This document shows, piece by piece, positions 39,071-46,840 of a stretch of DNA of 64,000 nt. Position 1 is the stretch's first letter. Each line of letters starts with the position of its first letter. This DNA comes from Streptomyces sp. NBC_00539 (GTDB lineage Bacteria; Actinomycetota; Actinomycetes; Streptomycetales; Streptomycetaceae), in contig NZ_CP107811.1 of the NCBI RefSeq assembly GCF_036346105.1, positions 992,001-1,056,000 of the forward strand, in the 5' to 3' direction. The position numbers and the translations under genes were made by a program. The notes beneath the pieces were generated by a model that had not been told where the DNA came from, did not search any database, and saw only the letters and a program-made list of their open reading frames with translations.

Positions 39071-41053
39071 TCAGTCGCCGACGTGGATGCCCGGACGCCG
39101 CTCCGGACGCGGCTCGTGCTTGCGGATGATCTCGCGGGTGACGGGGGCGGTGTCACCCCGGCCGAGCAGGAAGTAGCGGAACATGTGCCGCAGCGGGCTG
39201 CCCTCCGCCCAGGCGAAGTAGCAGTGCGGCCTGACTCCTGTGGTGTCGCGCAGGGCGAGGAGGATCGCCGCGATCGCGTTCGGCGCGGCCGGCGCCTCGG
39301 CGCGCAGGATGCGGTAGCCGTCGACGTCGACACCGCGGACGGTGAGGGTCTCGCTGAAATCGGAGGGGTCCACGACGTCGATCTCCAGGAAGATGACGTC
39401 GGCCGGTCCGGGGACCGGGTTGGTTCCGCGCTGTTCGTGTTCCTTGCCGGCGTACTCCGCCCCGTCCCCCGCCTCGCGGCGGTTGGCGATGATGTTGATG
39501 GCGTTGTCGTGGGCGAGGGTGTCGGTGACGAACCGGCGCGCCGCTTCGTCGAAGACGATGCGGTCGGCCCGCAGTTCGGTGGTGCGCGAGACGCGGGAGA
39601 TCAGGGACACGACGATGATGCCGGCGATGAACATCCCCGAGATGGTGATGCCGTCGGGCTTGTCGACGATGTTGGCGACCAGCGCGTAGAGCAGGACCGC
39701 CGTCAGGACCGCGAAGCCCGCGGTCGTGGCGCGTTGGCGGCGGCGCAGGGCCGAGACGGTGACGGCGAAGGCGCCGGAGACCATCATGGCGAGGATGCCG
39801 GTGGCGTACGCACCGGCCTGGGCGTTGACGTCGGCGTCGAAGGCGATGGTGATGCCGACGCACAGGACGGTGTAGACGAGCACCACGGGCCGCACCGCGC
39901 GTCCCCATTCGGGGGCCATCCCGTAGTCGGGGAGGTAGCGGGGCACGATGTTGATCAGGCCCGCCATGGCCGAGGCGCCCGCGAACCACAGGATCAAGAT
40001 GGTGCTGATGTCGTAGACGGTGCCGAAGGCCTCGCCGACGTGTTCGTGGGCGAGCCAGGCCAGCGCGCGGCCGTTCGCCGCGCCGCCGGCCTCGAACTCC
40101 GCGTGCGGGATGAGGACCGTGGTGACGAAACTCGCGGCCAGCAGGTAGACGCTCATCACGAGCGCGGCGGTGGTCAGGAGCTTGCGGGTGTTGCGGATCC
40201 GGGACTCCAGGCGCTCCGCCGGGTCGGCGCCCTCGGCGGCGACGAGCGGCATCATGCTCACCCCGGTCTCGAATCCGGACAGGCCGAGGACGAGCAGGGG
40301 GAACGCCAGCAGTGCCGGGCCGGCCAGGTCGCCGAAGCCGCCTCCGCCCGCGACGAGGGCGTCCGTCCACGCGGACCAGGCTCCGGGGGTGGTGAACACG
40401 TCGAACGCGCCGACGCCGATGGTCACCGCGTTGAGGAGCAGGAAGACGGCGACCAGCGGGATGGCCACGCTGACCGCTTCGCTGAAGCCGAGCAGGAACA
40501 CGCCGCCGAGCAGCAGCAGCATGGCGACCGTGATGGCCACCTCGTGGCCGTGCAGGGCCTGCGGGAAGAACGGGTTCTCGACGACGTGCACGGAGGCGTC
40601 CGCCGCCGACAGGGTGATGGTGATGACCCACGAGGTCGCGACGAAGCCCAGCAGGACCAGGACGAACAGCTTGCCCCGCCAGAAGGGCAGCAGGTCCTCC
40701 AGCATGGCCACCGAGCCTGCGCCGTGCGGGCTCTCGCGCGTCACCCGCCGGTACATCGGCAGCATGCCGAGGAGGGTCAGCGCGACGATCACCAGCGTGG
40801 CCAGCGGGGAGACGGCGCCGGCCGCGAGCGCGGCGATCGCCGGCACGTAGGCCAGGCTGGAGAAGTAGTCGACGCCGGTCAGGCACATCACCTTCCACCA
40901 GGCGTGCGGCTCGTTGTGCCCCTCGCCGGCCGCCGGCCCGACCGGCTGGACCCGGTGGCGCAGCAGCCACCGCCCCAGGCCTCCGCTCGGCTGTGACCGC
41001 AGAGCAGGGCTGTCCACCGCTTCCGGCACGGCCAGTTCGTTCGTGTCCTTCAT
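39071..41053 (-). CDS. APC-superfamily amino acid permease
   Basis: About 660 aa with roughly 12 hydrophobic segments in the first 480 residues, beginning [26 protein letters not shown] and [30 protein letters not shown], the APC permease hallmark. A soluble C-terminal region of about 170 residues follows ([32 protein letters not shown]...). Such C-terminal-extended APC proteins are common in actinobacteria and carry amino acids or possibly K+. The start is unsure: ATG 41053 (GGAAGG 12 bp upstream) or ATG 41062. It is probably outside both clusters. Confidence 0.85.
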   Translation of the reverse strand: MKDTNELAVPEAVDSPALRSQPSGGLGRWLLRHRVQPVGPAAGEGHNEPHAWWKVMCLTGVDYFSSLAYVPAIAALAAGAVSPLATLVIVALTLLGMLPMYRRVTRESPHGAGSVAMLEDLLPFWRGKLFVLVLLGFVATSWVITITLSAADASVHVVENPFFPQALHGHEVAITVAMLLLLGGVFLLGFSEAVSVAIPLVAVFLLLNAVTIGVGAFDVFTTPGAWSAWTDALVAGGGGFGDLAGPALLAFPLLVLGLSGFETGVSMMPLVAAEGADPAERLESRIRNTRKLLTTAALVMSVYLLAASFVTTVLIPHAEFEAGGAANGRALAWLAHEHVGEAFGTVYDISTILILWFAGASAMAGLINIVPRYLPDYGMAPEWGRAVRPVVLVYTVLCVGITIAFDADVNAQAGAYATGILAMMVSGAFAVTVSALRRRQRATTAGFAVLTAVLLYALVANIVDKPDGITISGMFIAGIIVVSLISRVSRTTELRADRIVFDEAARRFVTDTLAHDNAINIIANRREAGDGAEYAGKEHEQRGTNPVPGPADVIFLEIDVVDPSDFSETLTVRGVDVDGYRILRAEAPAAPNAIAAILLALRDTTGVRPHCYFAWAEGSPLRHMFRYFLLGRGDTAPVTREIIRKHEPRPERRPGIHVGD

Positions 41054-41171
41054 GTCCCCCATCAACCTTCCGGCCCGGAGCGCCGGGCATGGCCGCCGTC
41101 GCGGCCATACCCGCGGCGACGATCACCGAGTATGCGGCCTGCCGCCCGCGACTCCCCGACCGGGGGCCGTG

Positions 41172-41225
41172 GCGCCCCCTCGGGGCCGGGCCGTCCGCGC
41201 GCGCCCCCTCGGGGCCGGGGCCGTC
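41172..41225. repeat. 29-bp-period direct repeat, two copies
   Basis: GCGCCCCCTCGGGGCCGGG occurs at 41172 and again at 41201 in the gap between the permease and the ATP-grasp gene. Each unit contains a CCCC-T-CGGGG mini-palindrome. No function evident. Confidence 0.7.
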
Positions 41226-41231
41226 GGCGCA

Positions 41232-41272
41232 CGCGCCCCTGCCGGACGCTCCTCGTTTCCGGCAGGGGCGCG
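41232..41272 (-). terminator. 15-bp hairpin ending the ATP-grasp/panD operon
   Basis: Perfect 15-bp inverted repeat (41232-41246 with 41258-41272, 11-nt loop), 5 bp beyond the stop of the minus-strand ATP-grasp gene. It marks the end of the five-gene operon that begins at 46601. Confidence 0.8.
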
Positions 41273-41277
41273 CGGGC

Positions 41278-42228
41278 TCAGGAGGCCGCCGCCGCCTTGC
41301 GGGCGATCCAGCCGAAGAAGGCGTCCGCGACTCGGGTGCGCTCGGGTTCGGGCATCATCGTGAAGCCGCCGTGCGCGGTGCTCCATTCGTTCAGCACCGG
41401 GCCCTCGTCGGTCATCAGCCAGTCGACGCACATCCACTCGGCGGCGAGGCTGCGGGCGATGCGTTCGCAGTGCTCGGCGACCAGTTCGTGGTCCTCGTTC
41501 ACCTCGATGGAACCGCCCTGGCTGACGCTGGCGAGGTAGCCGTCCTTGCGCGGTCGCCTGGTCAGCGAGCAGACGACCTTGCCGTCGGCCACGTAGACCC
41601 GCATGTCGCCGTGGTGGGCGAGGTAGGGCTGGATGACGTACCCGGCGTCGCTCTGGGCGACGATGTCGATGGCCGCCGCGAGCTGTTGGTCGGAGTCCGC
41701 GCGCAGGACGCCGGTGCCGCCGGACAGTTCACGGGGCTTGACCACGAACCGCCCCGTCCCGAGGGCCTGCCGGGCCTCCTCTATGGCGCGCCGGGCGTAC
41801 TTGCCGGGTGGCACGCCCACCGTGGCGATGGTCGGGACGCCGAGCGCGGCCGCGTGCTGGATCAGCGCGAGCTTGTCGCGCTCCAGGTAGTCGGGGCCGG
41901 TGAAGGACCGGTTCAGCAGCACGGAATCGCTGGCCGCGATGGTGCGGTAGATCGCCCGGAGCGCGTGCGTGCCCTGGGAGTCGGTGCTCATGTCCTCGAC
42001 GATGTAGCACTGCCGCTGTTCCAGCAGGTCCTTCCCGCGGTGGCGCAGCGCGGGCTTGCCGACGCACGACGGGATCAGCTCCGTCGCGCTGATCACCCGG
42101 AAGTCGAAGCCGCGGGGTGCCCCCAGCGCCGAGTACCTGCGGGTGATGCTCTCCTCGAACCCGTCCACCTCTCCGGGGTCGTAGTCCTCCGAGTGGTAGA
42201 TCCAGGTGATCAGCTGGTTCTCGCTCAT
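41278..42228 (-). CDS. ATP-grasp ligase, RimK-like
   Basis: About 316 aa. The N-terminal half is unusual; the ATP-grasp begins near SVLLNRSFTGPDYLERDKLALIQHAAALGVPTIATVG. It continues with FVVKPRELSGGTGVLRAD (nucleotide-binding Lys and glycine loop), GYVIQPYLAHHGDMRVYVADGKVVCSLTRRP and the Mg-binding end WMCVDWLMTDEGPVLNEWST. The family joins a carboxylate, activated as acyl phosphate, to an amine. ATG 42228 is preferred because AGGAAG sits at better spacing than for GTG 42237. It is last in an operon with PanD and a second ATP-grasp ligase. It is a candidate for amide-bond formation with beta-alanine or for capping a peptide. Confidence 0.88.
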   Translation of the reverse strand: MSENQLITWIYHSEDYDPGEVDGFEESITRRYSALGAPRGFDFRVISATELIPSCVGKPALRHRGKDLLEQRQCYIVEDMSTDSQGTHALRAIYRTIAASDSVLLNRSFTGPDYLERDKLALIQHAAALGVPTIATVGVPPGKYARRAIEEARQALGTGRFVVKPRELSGGTGVLRADSDQQLAAAIDIVAQSDAGYVIQPYLAHHGDMRVYVADGKVVCSLTRRPRKDGYLASVSQGGSIEVNEDHELVAEHCERIARSLAAEWMCVDWLMTDEGPVLNEWSTAHGGFTMMPEPERTRVADAFFGWIARKAAAAS

Positions 42229-42252
42229 CCTCTTCACGCTTCCTGGTCGTCG

Positions 42253-42669
42253 TCAGCGGGTGAGCTGGTCGCCGCGCTCCAGGCCGTATCCGGCCGGGAC
42301 GTCCGCGGGGTCGGTGCCCTCGGTGAGCACCTTGTTGTCGTGGTCCACGAAGACCACGCGCGGCTTGAGCTCGCGGGCCTCTTCGTCGGTGACGGAGGCG
42401 TAGGCGATCAGGATGACCAGGTCGCCGGGGCTGATGAGGCGGGCCGCGGCGCCGTTGATGCCGATCACGCCCGAGTCGCGGGGGCCCTCGATGACGTAGG
42501 TGGAGAGGCGGGCGCCGTTGTCGATGTCGACGATGTCGACCCTCTCCCCCGGCAGCAGGTCCGCCGCCTCCAGCAGGTCGGCGCTGACGGTCACCGAGCC
42601 GACGTAGTGCAGGTCGGCCTGGGTGACGGTGGCGCGGTGGATCTTGGACTTCATCATGGTGCGGTACAC
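42253..42669 (-). CDS. panD: Aspartate 1-decarboxylase
   Basis: A 138-aa pyruvoyl-dependent aspartate decarboxylase making beta-alanine. The N-terminus [24 protein letters not shown] contains the Gly-Ser self-cleavage site (GS in YVGSV) that creates the pyruvoyl group. Downstream are [37 protein letters not shown] and [15 protein letters not shown] 42669 has AGGAG at good spacing. Housekeeping panD usually lies with panC; here it is inside an operon with two ATP-grasp ligases, so beta-alanine is probably made as a precursor for a specialised product. This would then be a dedicated second copy, which cannot be verified here. Confidence 0.95.
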   Translation of the reverse strand: MYRTMMKSKIHRATVTQADLHYVGSVTVSADLLEAADLLPGERVDIVDIDNGARLSTYVIEGPRDSGVIGINGAAARLISPGDLVILIAYASVTDEEARELKPRVVFVDHDNKVLTEGTDPADVPAGYGLERGDQLTR

Positions 42670-42709
42670 GGGGTGTCTCCTTGGGGTGCGGGGGGTCGGG
42701 GTGCCGCGG

Positions 42710-44059
42710 TCAACGGACCGCGAAGGCGACGTTCGAGAGCGCGCCGGTTCCGTGGACGCTGACGATTCCCCGGTCTCGGGGAGGGAGGTAGCGCACCATG
42801 CAGCCGGCGTCCTGCCCGTCGAAGAGGAAGGGGCTGAACACGGGGACGATCTCGGCCTCGTAGGTGTCGGCGCCGGGGCCGTCGCCGGAGGCGGAGCCCG
42901 CGAATTCCATCAGGTAGGGCACGGGTTCCACGTACTCCTGGACGATGTGGTCCTCGGCGGCCACCGCCGCCGCCACCGCCCGCCGCCACTCTTCCTGCGG
43001 GCAGTGACGTCCGACGAGCACCTGCTGGCCGCTCATGCCGATCGCCGGCTTGAGTACGAACTCCTCGGGTGCGCAGAGCAGGAGCTCCGGCAGCGGCTTC
43101 GTGGTTCCGCACCACGAGACGGTGTGCTCACCGGTCACCCGCGTCCAGGGAAGGTAGCGTTCGACGTCGTCCCGGTCCTGGGCGGTCATCCACGGCAGGC
43201 CCTGCGAGATCCAGCCGAGCACCTTCTTGTTGGCGATCAGGTAGGCCGTCTGGCTGGCGATCAGCTTGCAGCCGGCGTCAAGGGCGGCGCGCACCGGGGC
43301 GAAGTCGATGCCGTGCTCGCGCCACTCCAGGACGGTGAAGTGGCGCAGGCCCAGCTGGAAGCGGGGGTCTGCCGGCAGCCCCAGCCCGTCGGCCAGTTCC
43401 TCGGGCTCGAAGAACTCGGCGTCCAGGCCGCGGCGGCGCAGCGACTCGGCTTGCAGTTCGAAGTAGCGGCTGGGACGCCCTCCGAGGTCCCGCAGGGTGC
43501 CGACGATCGCGACGGCCGGTTTCACCGCCAGGTCGCGGACGGCCCGCAGGAAGAGGTCGTCGCGGACCGTCAGCGGGTCGACCGCCCGGAAGGGCGCCCG
43601 GTGGGCTCCGCCGAACGCCGCCGTCCAGGCCGCCGAGTGCAGCGAGGTGTCCACCACGCCGCCGATGCCGGAGCCGATGTTGAACTCGACGAACTTCGGG
43701 CCGCTCGCTCCCACCATCACGTCGGGGCGCGCGATGCAGGTGGCGTACGCCTCCTCGGCCGGGTCGTCCATGAACAGCGGGTACATCGCCTCGTCGGCGC
43801 CCAGCGCGGCGATGCGGCCGGCCGGGGTGGGTGCGGACTCCAGGAGCGCCCGGCGCAGCAGCCGCAGCAGGGACCGGCCCGCCGTGAAGAGTTCGTCGTA
43901 GGAGGAACCGGGCAGGAAGACCGGACGCATGGAGATGCCCGAGGGGACGACGTGTGCGTACTCCCCGTCGTCCAGCCGGAGCAGTTCCTGCCGCACCGTC
44001 GCGAGGTCGAGCCGGGAGCCGAGGGGCGGTGCCCCGGCTCCGTACCACGGGGTGCTCAT
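42710..44059 (-). CDS. Circularly permuted ATP-grasp ligase (glutathionylspermidine-synthase-like)
   Basis: A 449-aa protein. The pre-ATP-grasp region has [18 protein letters not shown] and [12 protein letters not shown]. An [14 protein letters not shown] segment then precedes LPWTRVT, and the ATP-grasp core [20 protein letters not shown] leads to [18 protein letters not shown]. The order fits circularly permuted ATP-grasp enzymes, which form amide bonds using carboxyl phosphates. The start overlaps the upstream stop (ATGA). The length is near what I recall for the pheganomycin peptide ligase PGM1, but I cannot confirm orthology. Substrate unknown: peptide, guanidino acid or beta-alanine are the candidates from context. 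Confidence 0.82.
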   Translation of the reverse strand: MSTPWYGAGAPPLGSRLDLATVRQELLRLDDGEYAHVVPSGISMRPVFLPGSSYDELFTAGRSLLRLLRRALLESAPTPAGRIAALGADEAMYPLFMDDPAEEAYATCIARPDVMVGASGPKFVEFNIGSGIGGVVDTSLHSAAWTAAFGGAHRAPFRAVDPLTVRDDLFLRAVRDLAVKPAVAIVGTLRDLGGRPSRYFELQAESLRRRGLDAEFFEPEELADGLGLPADPRFQLGLRHFTVLEWREHGIDFAPVRAALDAGCKLIASQTAYLIANKKVLGWISQGLPWMTAQDRDDVERYLPWTRVTGEHTVSWCGTTKPLPELLLCAPEEFVLKPAIGMSGQQVLVGRHCPQEEWRRAVAAAVAAEDHIVQEYVEPVPYLMEFAGSASGDGPGADTYEAEIVPVFSPFLFDGQDAGCMVRYLPPRDRGIVSVHGTGALSNVAFAVR

Positions 44060-45249
44060 ACGCGTGCCTTCCGGTCGGGCGTGCGGGGGACGGAGGCGAG
44101 GAAGGAGTCCAGGTCGATGTGCCTGGTCCCGTCCACTCCCGGGGAGTTCGCCGCGTAGTCCAGGCGCGCGGGACGCTCGGCGTCGTGGAAGTAGACGGCT
44201 TCCAGGCGGCCTTCGTCGTTCTCGGCGAGCATCGGGTTGGCCACCAGGTAGTCCCGGACCTCGGGGGTGTCGCGGCGTACTTGGAACCAGAGCCGCTTGC
44301 TGCCGAAGTGGTTGGGGGGAAGGACGACGCGGGTGCCGAACCGGCGCTTCCACTGGTAGGTGCCCTTGCTGAGGAAGGGTTCCGTGCCCTGGAAGTCGAG
44401 CCGCCGCACCCCGTTGTCGGCGCACCAGCCGATCAGGAAGTGGTAGATGGCCTTGAAGGCGCCGCTGTCGAGGTGCTGCTGCGCCCCGTCGAGTACGCCG
44501 AGCAGGCGCAGGGTCAGGGTTCCCGAGCGCCGGTCCCAGTGGCACAGTGCTCCGCCCACGGGTTCCGCGTCCTGGGCCAGGACGAACATGCGGCCGCGCC
44601 GGAAGAGGACCTCGTAGGAGACCTCCTTGCTCTCGGTGCGCTCGCGCGTGCCGTGGCGCCTTTGCATCGTGGCGCGGTAGACGCGGTCGTAGAAGACGTC
44701 GAACCACTCGGGGCCGCGGTCCTCGGCCCAGGTCCAGGCGTGCCGGCGCAGGCCGCTGCGGAACTGCGCGCGCTCGCGCTTGGAGATCTGCGGGGCGGCC
44801 GCCGGGGCGCCGGAGCCGTCGGGGTGGTCGAAGTCGATGACGAAGTGCACCCGCATGGGGACGATCAACGACGCCGCGGCGGGCAGCTTCCGCGCCCTGG
44901 CGGCGCTGGTGCCGACGATGGCGATGTCCGCGTCCGCGAGCCGCGAGGGGTCGCGGAGCTGCGAGCCCCGCACCGTGGCCGCGGTCCGCTGCGCGGAGCC
45001 GTCCTCGCCCTCCCGGCGCAGTTCGGTGAACTCCAGCGTGTAGGCGATGCCTTCGGCCAGACCGGAGTAGGTGACGGACATCCCGCCGAGGTCCGAGGTG
45101 ACGCTCGGGAAGACGGCGGCGTCCCGGGTGTCCCAGGCGGTGCGCGCGGAGGTGAGCAGGCGGTTCCCGCTGTTGCGCCAGTGGTAGGCCGCGTGCATCC
45201 ACAGCCGTCGGGGCAGCGGGGAGCGCGCGGCGGCGTCCGGGCGGGTCAC
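44056..45249 (-). CDS. GNAT/FemAB-like acyl- or aminoacyl-transferase
   Basis: A 397-aa protein. The C-terminal half has GNAT-fold features of the BioF2/FemAB type: FVLAQDAEPVGGALCHWD, LLGVLDGAQQHLDSGAFKAIYHFLIGWCADNGVRRLDFQGTEPFLSKGTYQWKRRFGTRVVLP. The K-x-x-F-G-x-R ending is typical of acetyltransf_6-like proteins. FemAB relatives use aminoacyl-tRNA; others use acyl-CoA. Both ends overlap neighbours (GTGA and ATGA), so it is translated with the TrpB-fold-like protein and the permuted ATP-grasp ligase. Probable role: N-acylation or aminoacylation of the product; donor unknown. Confidence 0.7.
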   Translation of the reverse strand: MTRPDAAARSPLPRRLWMHAAYHWRNSGNRLLTSARTAWDTRDAAVFPSVTSDLGGMSVTYSGLAEGIAYTLEFTELRREGEDGSAQRTAATVRGSQLRDPSRLADADIAIVGTSAARARKLPAAASLIVPMRVHFVIDFDHPDGSGAPAAAPQISKRERAQFRSGLRRHAWTWAEDRGPEWFDVFYDRVYRATMQRRHGTRERTESKEVSYEVLFRRGRMFVLAQDAEPVGGALCHWDRRSGTLTLRLLGVLDGAQQHLDSGAFKAIYHFLIGWCADNGVRRLDFQGTEPFLSKGTYQWKRRFGTRVVLPPNHFGSKRLWFQVRRDTPEVRDYLVANPMLAENDEGRLEAVYFHDAERPARLDYAANSPGVDGTRHIDLDSFLASVPRTPDRKARV

Positions 45250-46601
45250 AGGACCGTCGCGTCGAGCACCACGTGCCGCAGCGACTCGGCGTCCTCGACC
45301 GCGTGCAGGTCACGCAGGACAAGGGCGTCGAAGTCGTCGGCGGCGTAGCTCCCGGAGCCGTGGACGAGTATGTCGTCCTCCGTGACCAGTCCGCGGTCGA
45401 CCGCGTTGAGCACGCCGACGACGGCCATGGTGAGCGACCATTCCCGCAGCGCGGTCGGGTTGGCCGGCAGCTGGACGCCCGCCTCGCCGAGCAGGGTCCG
45501 GGCCTGTCCGTAGCCCTGGAGGCACTCGGCCAGGGAGACGACGATCCCGCCGCCGCCCTGTCGGCCGATGAGTTCGTTCATCCGGGCCGAGGTGGGCGGG
45601 TTGCGGGTGTAGAAGGTCGGGTCGAGCGTCTCGTACGGGTCGAAGGTGACGGCCGGGAAGTGCGGGTCCTGCTCCTGTACGTACATGCCGTCCTGCGGGC
45701 GGTGGACGTACGCGGGCCGGTGGGCCTCGTCGACGGTTCCGCCGTTGTACAGGCTCAGCACCATGTCGGGCGCCCCGAGGTGCTGCACCAGGAAGTAGCG
45801 CGAGGGCAGTGATCGCGCGCGGTCGGCCTCCGGGAGGATGCTCCGCCCGTACGCGTGCCCGAGGAGGCCGTAGGCGCTCGACACGGCGTGGGCGTGCAGG
45901 CGGGGGCGGTCGGCGGCCGGGGGGAAGTGCTCGGCCTCCGCGAGGGCCCGGACCACGTCCGCCGCGAGGTAGTTCTCCAGTTGCAGCGTGTACCAGAGGT
46001 GGGTCTTGCGTTCCGTCTCCATCAGCTCGCGGTCGTTGTCCACCAGGCCGCGTGCGATGGTCTTCACGGTGCCGGGCTGCTCGCCCCGGTACACGCAGAT
46101 CGGGTTGCGGTCGCGCAGCAGCGGGTCGGTGAACAGCTCCGAGCTGCGCAGCTTCGCGACCGAGCGCTCGGGGACGACCACGACGACGTTGAGCTGCTCG
46201 GCGGTGACGAGACCGGTGTTGACGGCGCGCAGTACGGCGTCGCGCATGGCAGTGGCCTTGTTGGCCGACGACGGTGTGACGATGGTGATGCGTTCACCGG
46301 TGTCCTGGATGTATCTGACGGCTCGTGCGACGATGACGAGTGACGCGAAGGTCTTCGTCGTCAGTGTCGCCGGGTTCCCGGTCAGGTCGAGCAGCGACAG
46401 GCTCTTGCCGCGGTAGTCCCCCATCGGGGCGTGCCTCACACCGGACACCGAGAGGTACTCCCGCATCGCCGGCGTCAGTTCGGGCAGTTCCACACCCGGG
46501 GTGAAGTCACCGTTGCCGGTGTTTTCCCCGCGACCGAGCAGGTCCCTCAGCGCGGCGCGGATCTCCTCGTAGTAGGTGACAAGGGCGCTTTCCAGAATCA
46601 C
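45246..46601 (-). CDS. Uncharacterised protein, possibly PLP-dependent TrpB/threonine-synthase fold
   Basis: About 451 aa. It has no textbook motif, but segments resemble fold-type II PLP enzymes: TTKTFASLVIVARAVRYIQ (candidate PLP Lys in TTKTF), ITIVTPSSANKATAMRDAVLRAV (like the SSGN phosphate loop), a later GGGGIVVSLAE and ILVHGSGSYAADDF. From memory it may correspond to an uncharacterised actinobacterial family (DUF6002-like); unverified. GTG 46601 has GAAGGGGA upstream and is preferred over ATG 46622. It heads the operon of GNAT, two ATP-grasp proteins and PanD, so it may make or modify an unusual amino acid. Confidence 0.6.
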   Translation of the reverse strand: MILESALVTYYEEIRAALRDLLGRGENTGNGDFTPGVELPELTPAMREYLSVSGVRHAPMGDYRGKSLSLLDLTGNPATLTTKTFASLVIVARAVRYIQDTGERITIVTPSSANKATAMRDAVLRAVNTGLVTAEQLNVVVVVPERSVAKLRSSELFTDPLLRDRNPICVYRGEQPGTVKTIARGLVDNDRELMETERKTHLWYTLQLENYLAADVVRALAEAEHFPPAADRPRLHAHAVSSAYGLLGHAYGRSILPEADRARSLPSRYFLVQHLGAPDMVLSLYNGGTVDEAHRPAYVHRPQDGMYVQEQDPHFPAVTFDPYETLDPTFYTRNPPTSARMNELIGRQGGGGIVVSLAECLQGYGQARTLLGEAGVQLPANPTALREWSLTMAVVGVLNAVDRGLVTEDDILVHGSGSYAADDFDALVLRDLHAVEDAESLRHVVLDATVL

Positions 46602-46638
46602 GTTCCATCCCCTTCGATTCATCTTCTACCGGCACCGA

Positions 46639-46666
46639 GTGGACCGTCCGCATATCCGGTGTCCAC
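46639..46666. promoter_or_regulatory. Inverted repeat and shared motif in divergent intergenic region
   Basis: GTGGAC-N16-GTCCAC lies between the operon starting at 46601 (minus) and the helicase at 46841 (plus). Its left 20 bp, GTGGACYGTCCGCATAYSCG, recurs with three mismatches at 50859-50878 upstream of the small peptide gene. It contains GGACNGTCC, itself palindromic. Candidate operator. Confidence 0.5.
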
Positions 46667-46840
46667 ATTTCCGGCGGAAGTCCGCACCGGAGCAGGAGGG
46701 ACGCTATCCGTCGTCCCCCGGACCAGAAAGGAAGTGGCCATTTGTTGCCAGGCGACGATCGCGGCGGCGTTCGCGAGGAGAATCAAGACCGGAGGAACCC
46801 GTCCCTCCGCAGTTACCGGTACCGAGGATTTGGAGCAGAT

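Noticed and set aside
39017-40996. Plus-strand frame antisense to the APC permease
   Set aside because: Asp/His/Gly-rich composition without family features, while the opposite strand encodes a clear membrane protein.
41278-42228. Firm call of this protein as PGM1
   Set aside because: It is ATP-grasp but short and RimK-like; the permuted ligase at 42710 or a gene beyond the right edge may equally be the peptide ligase.
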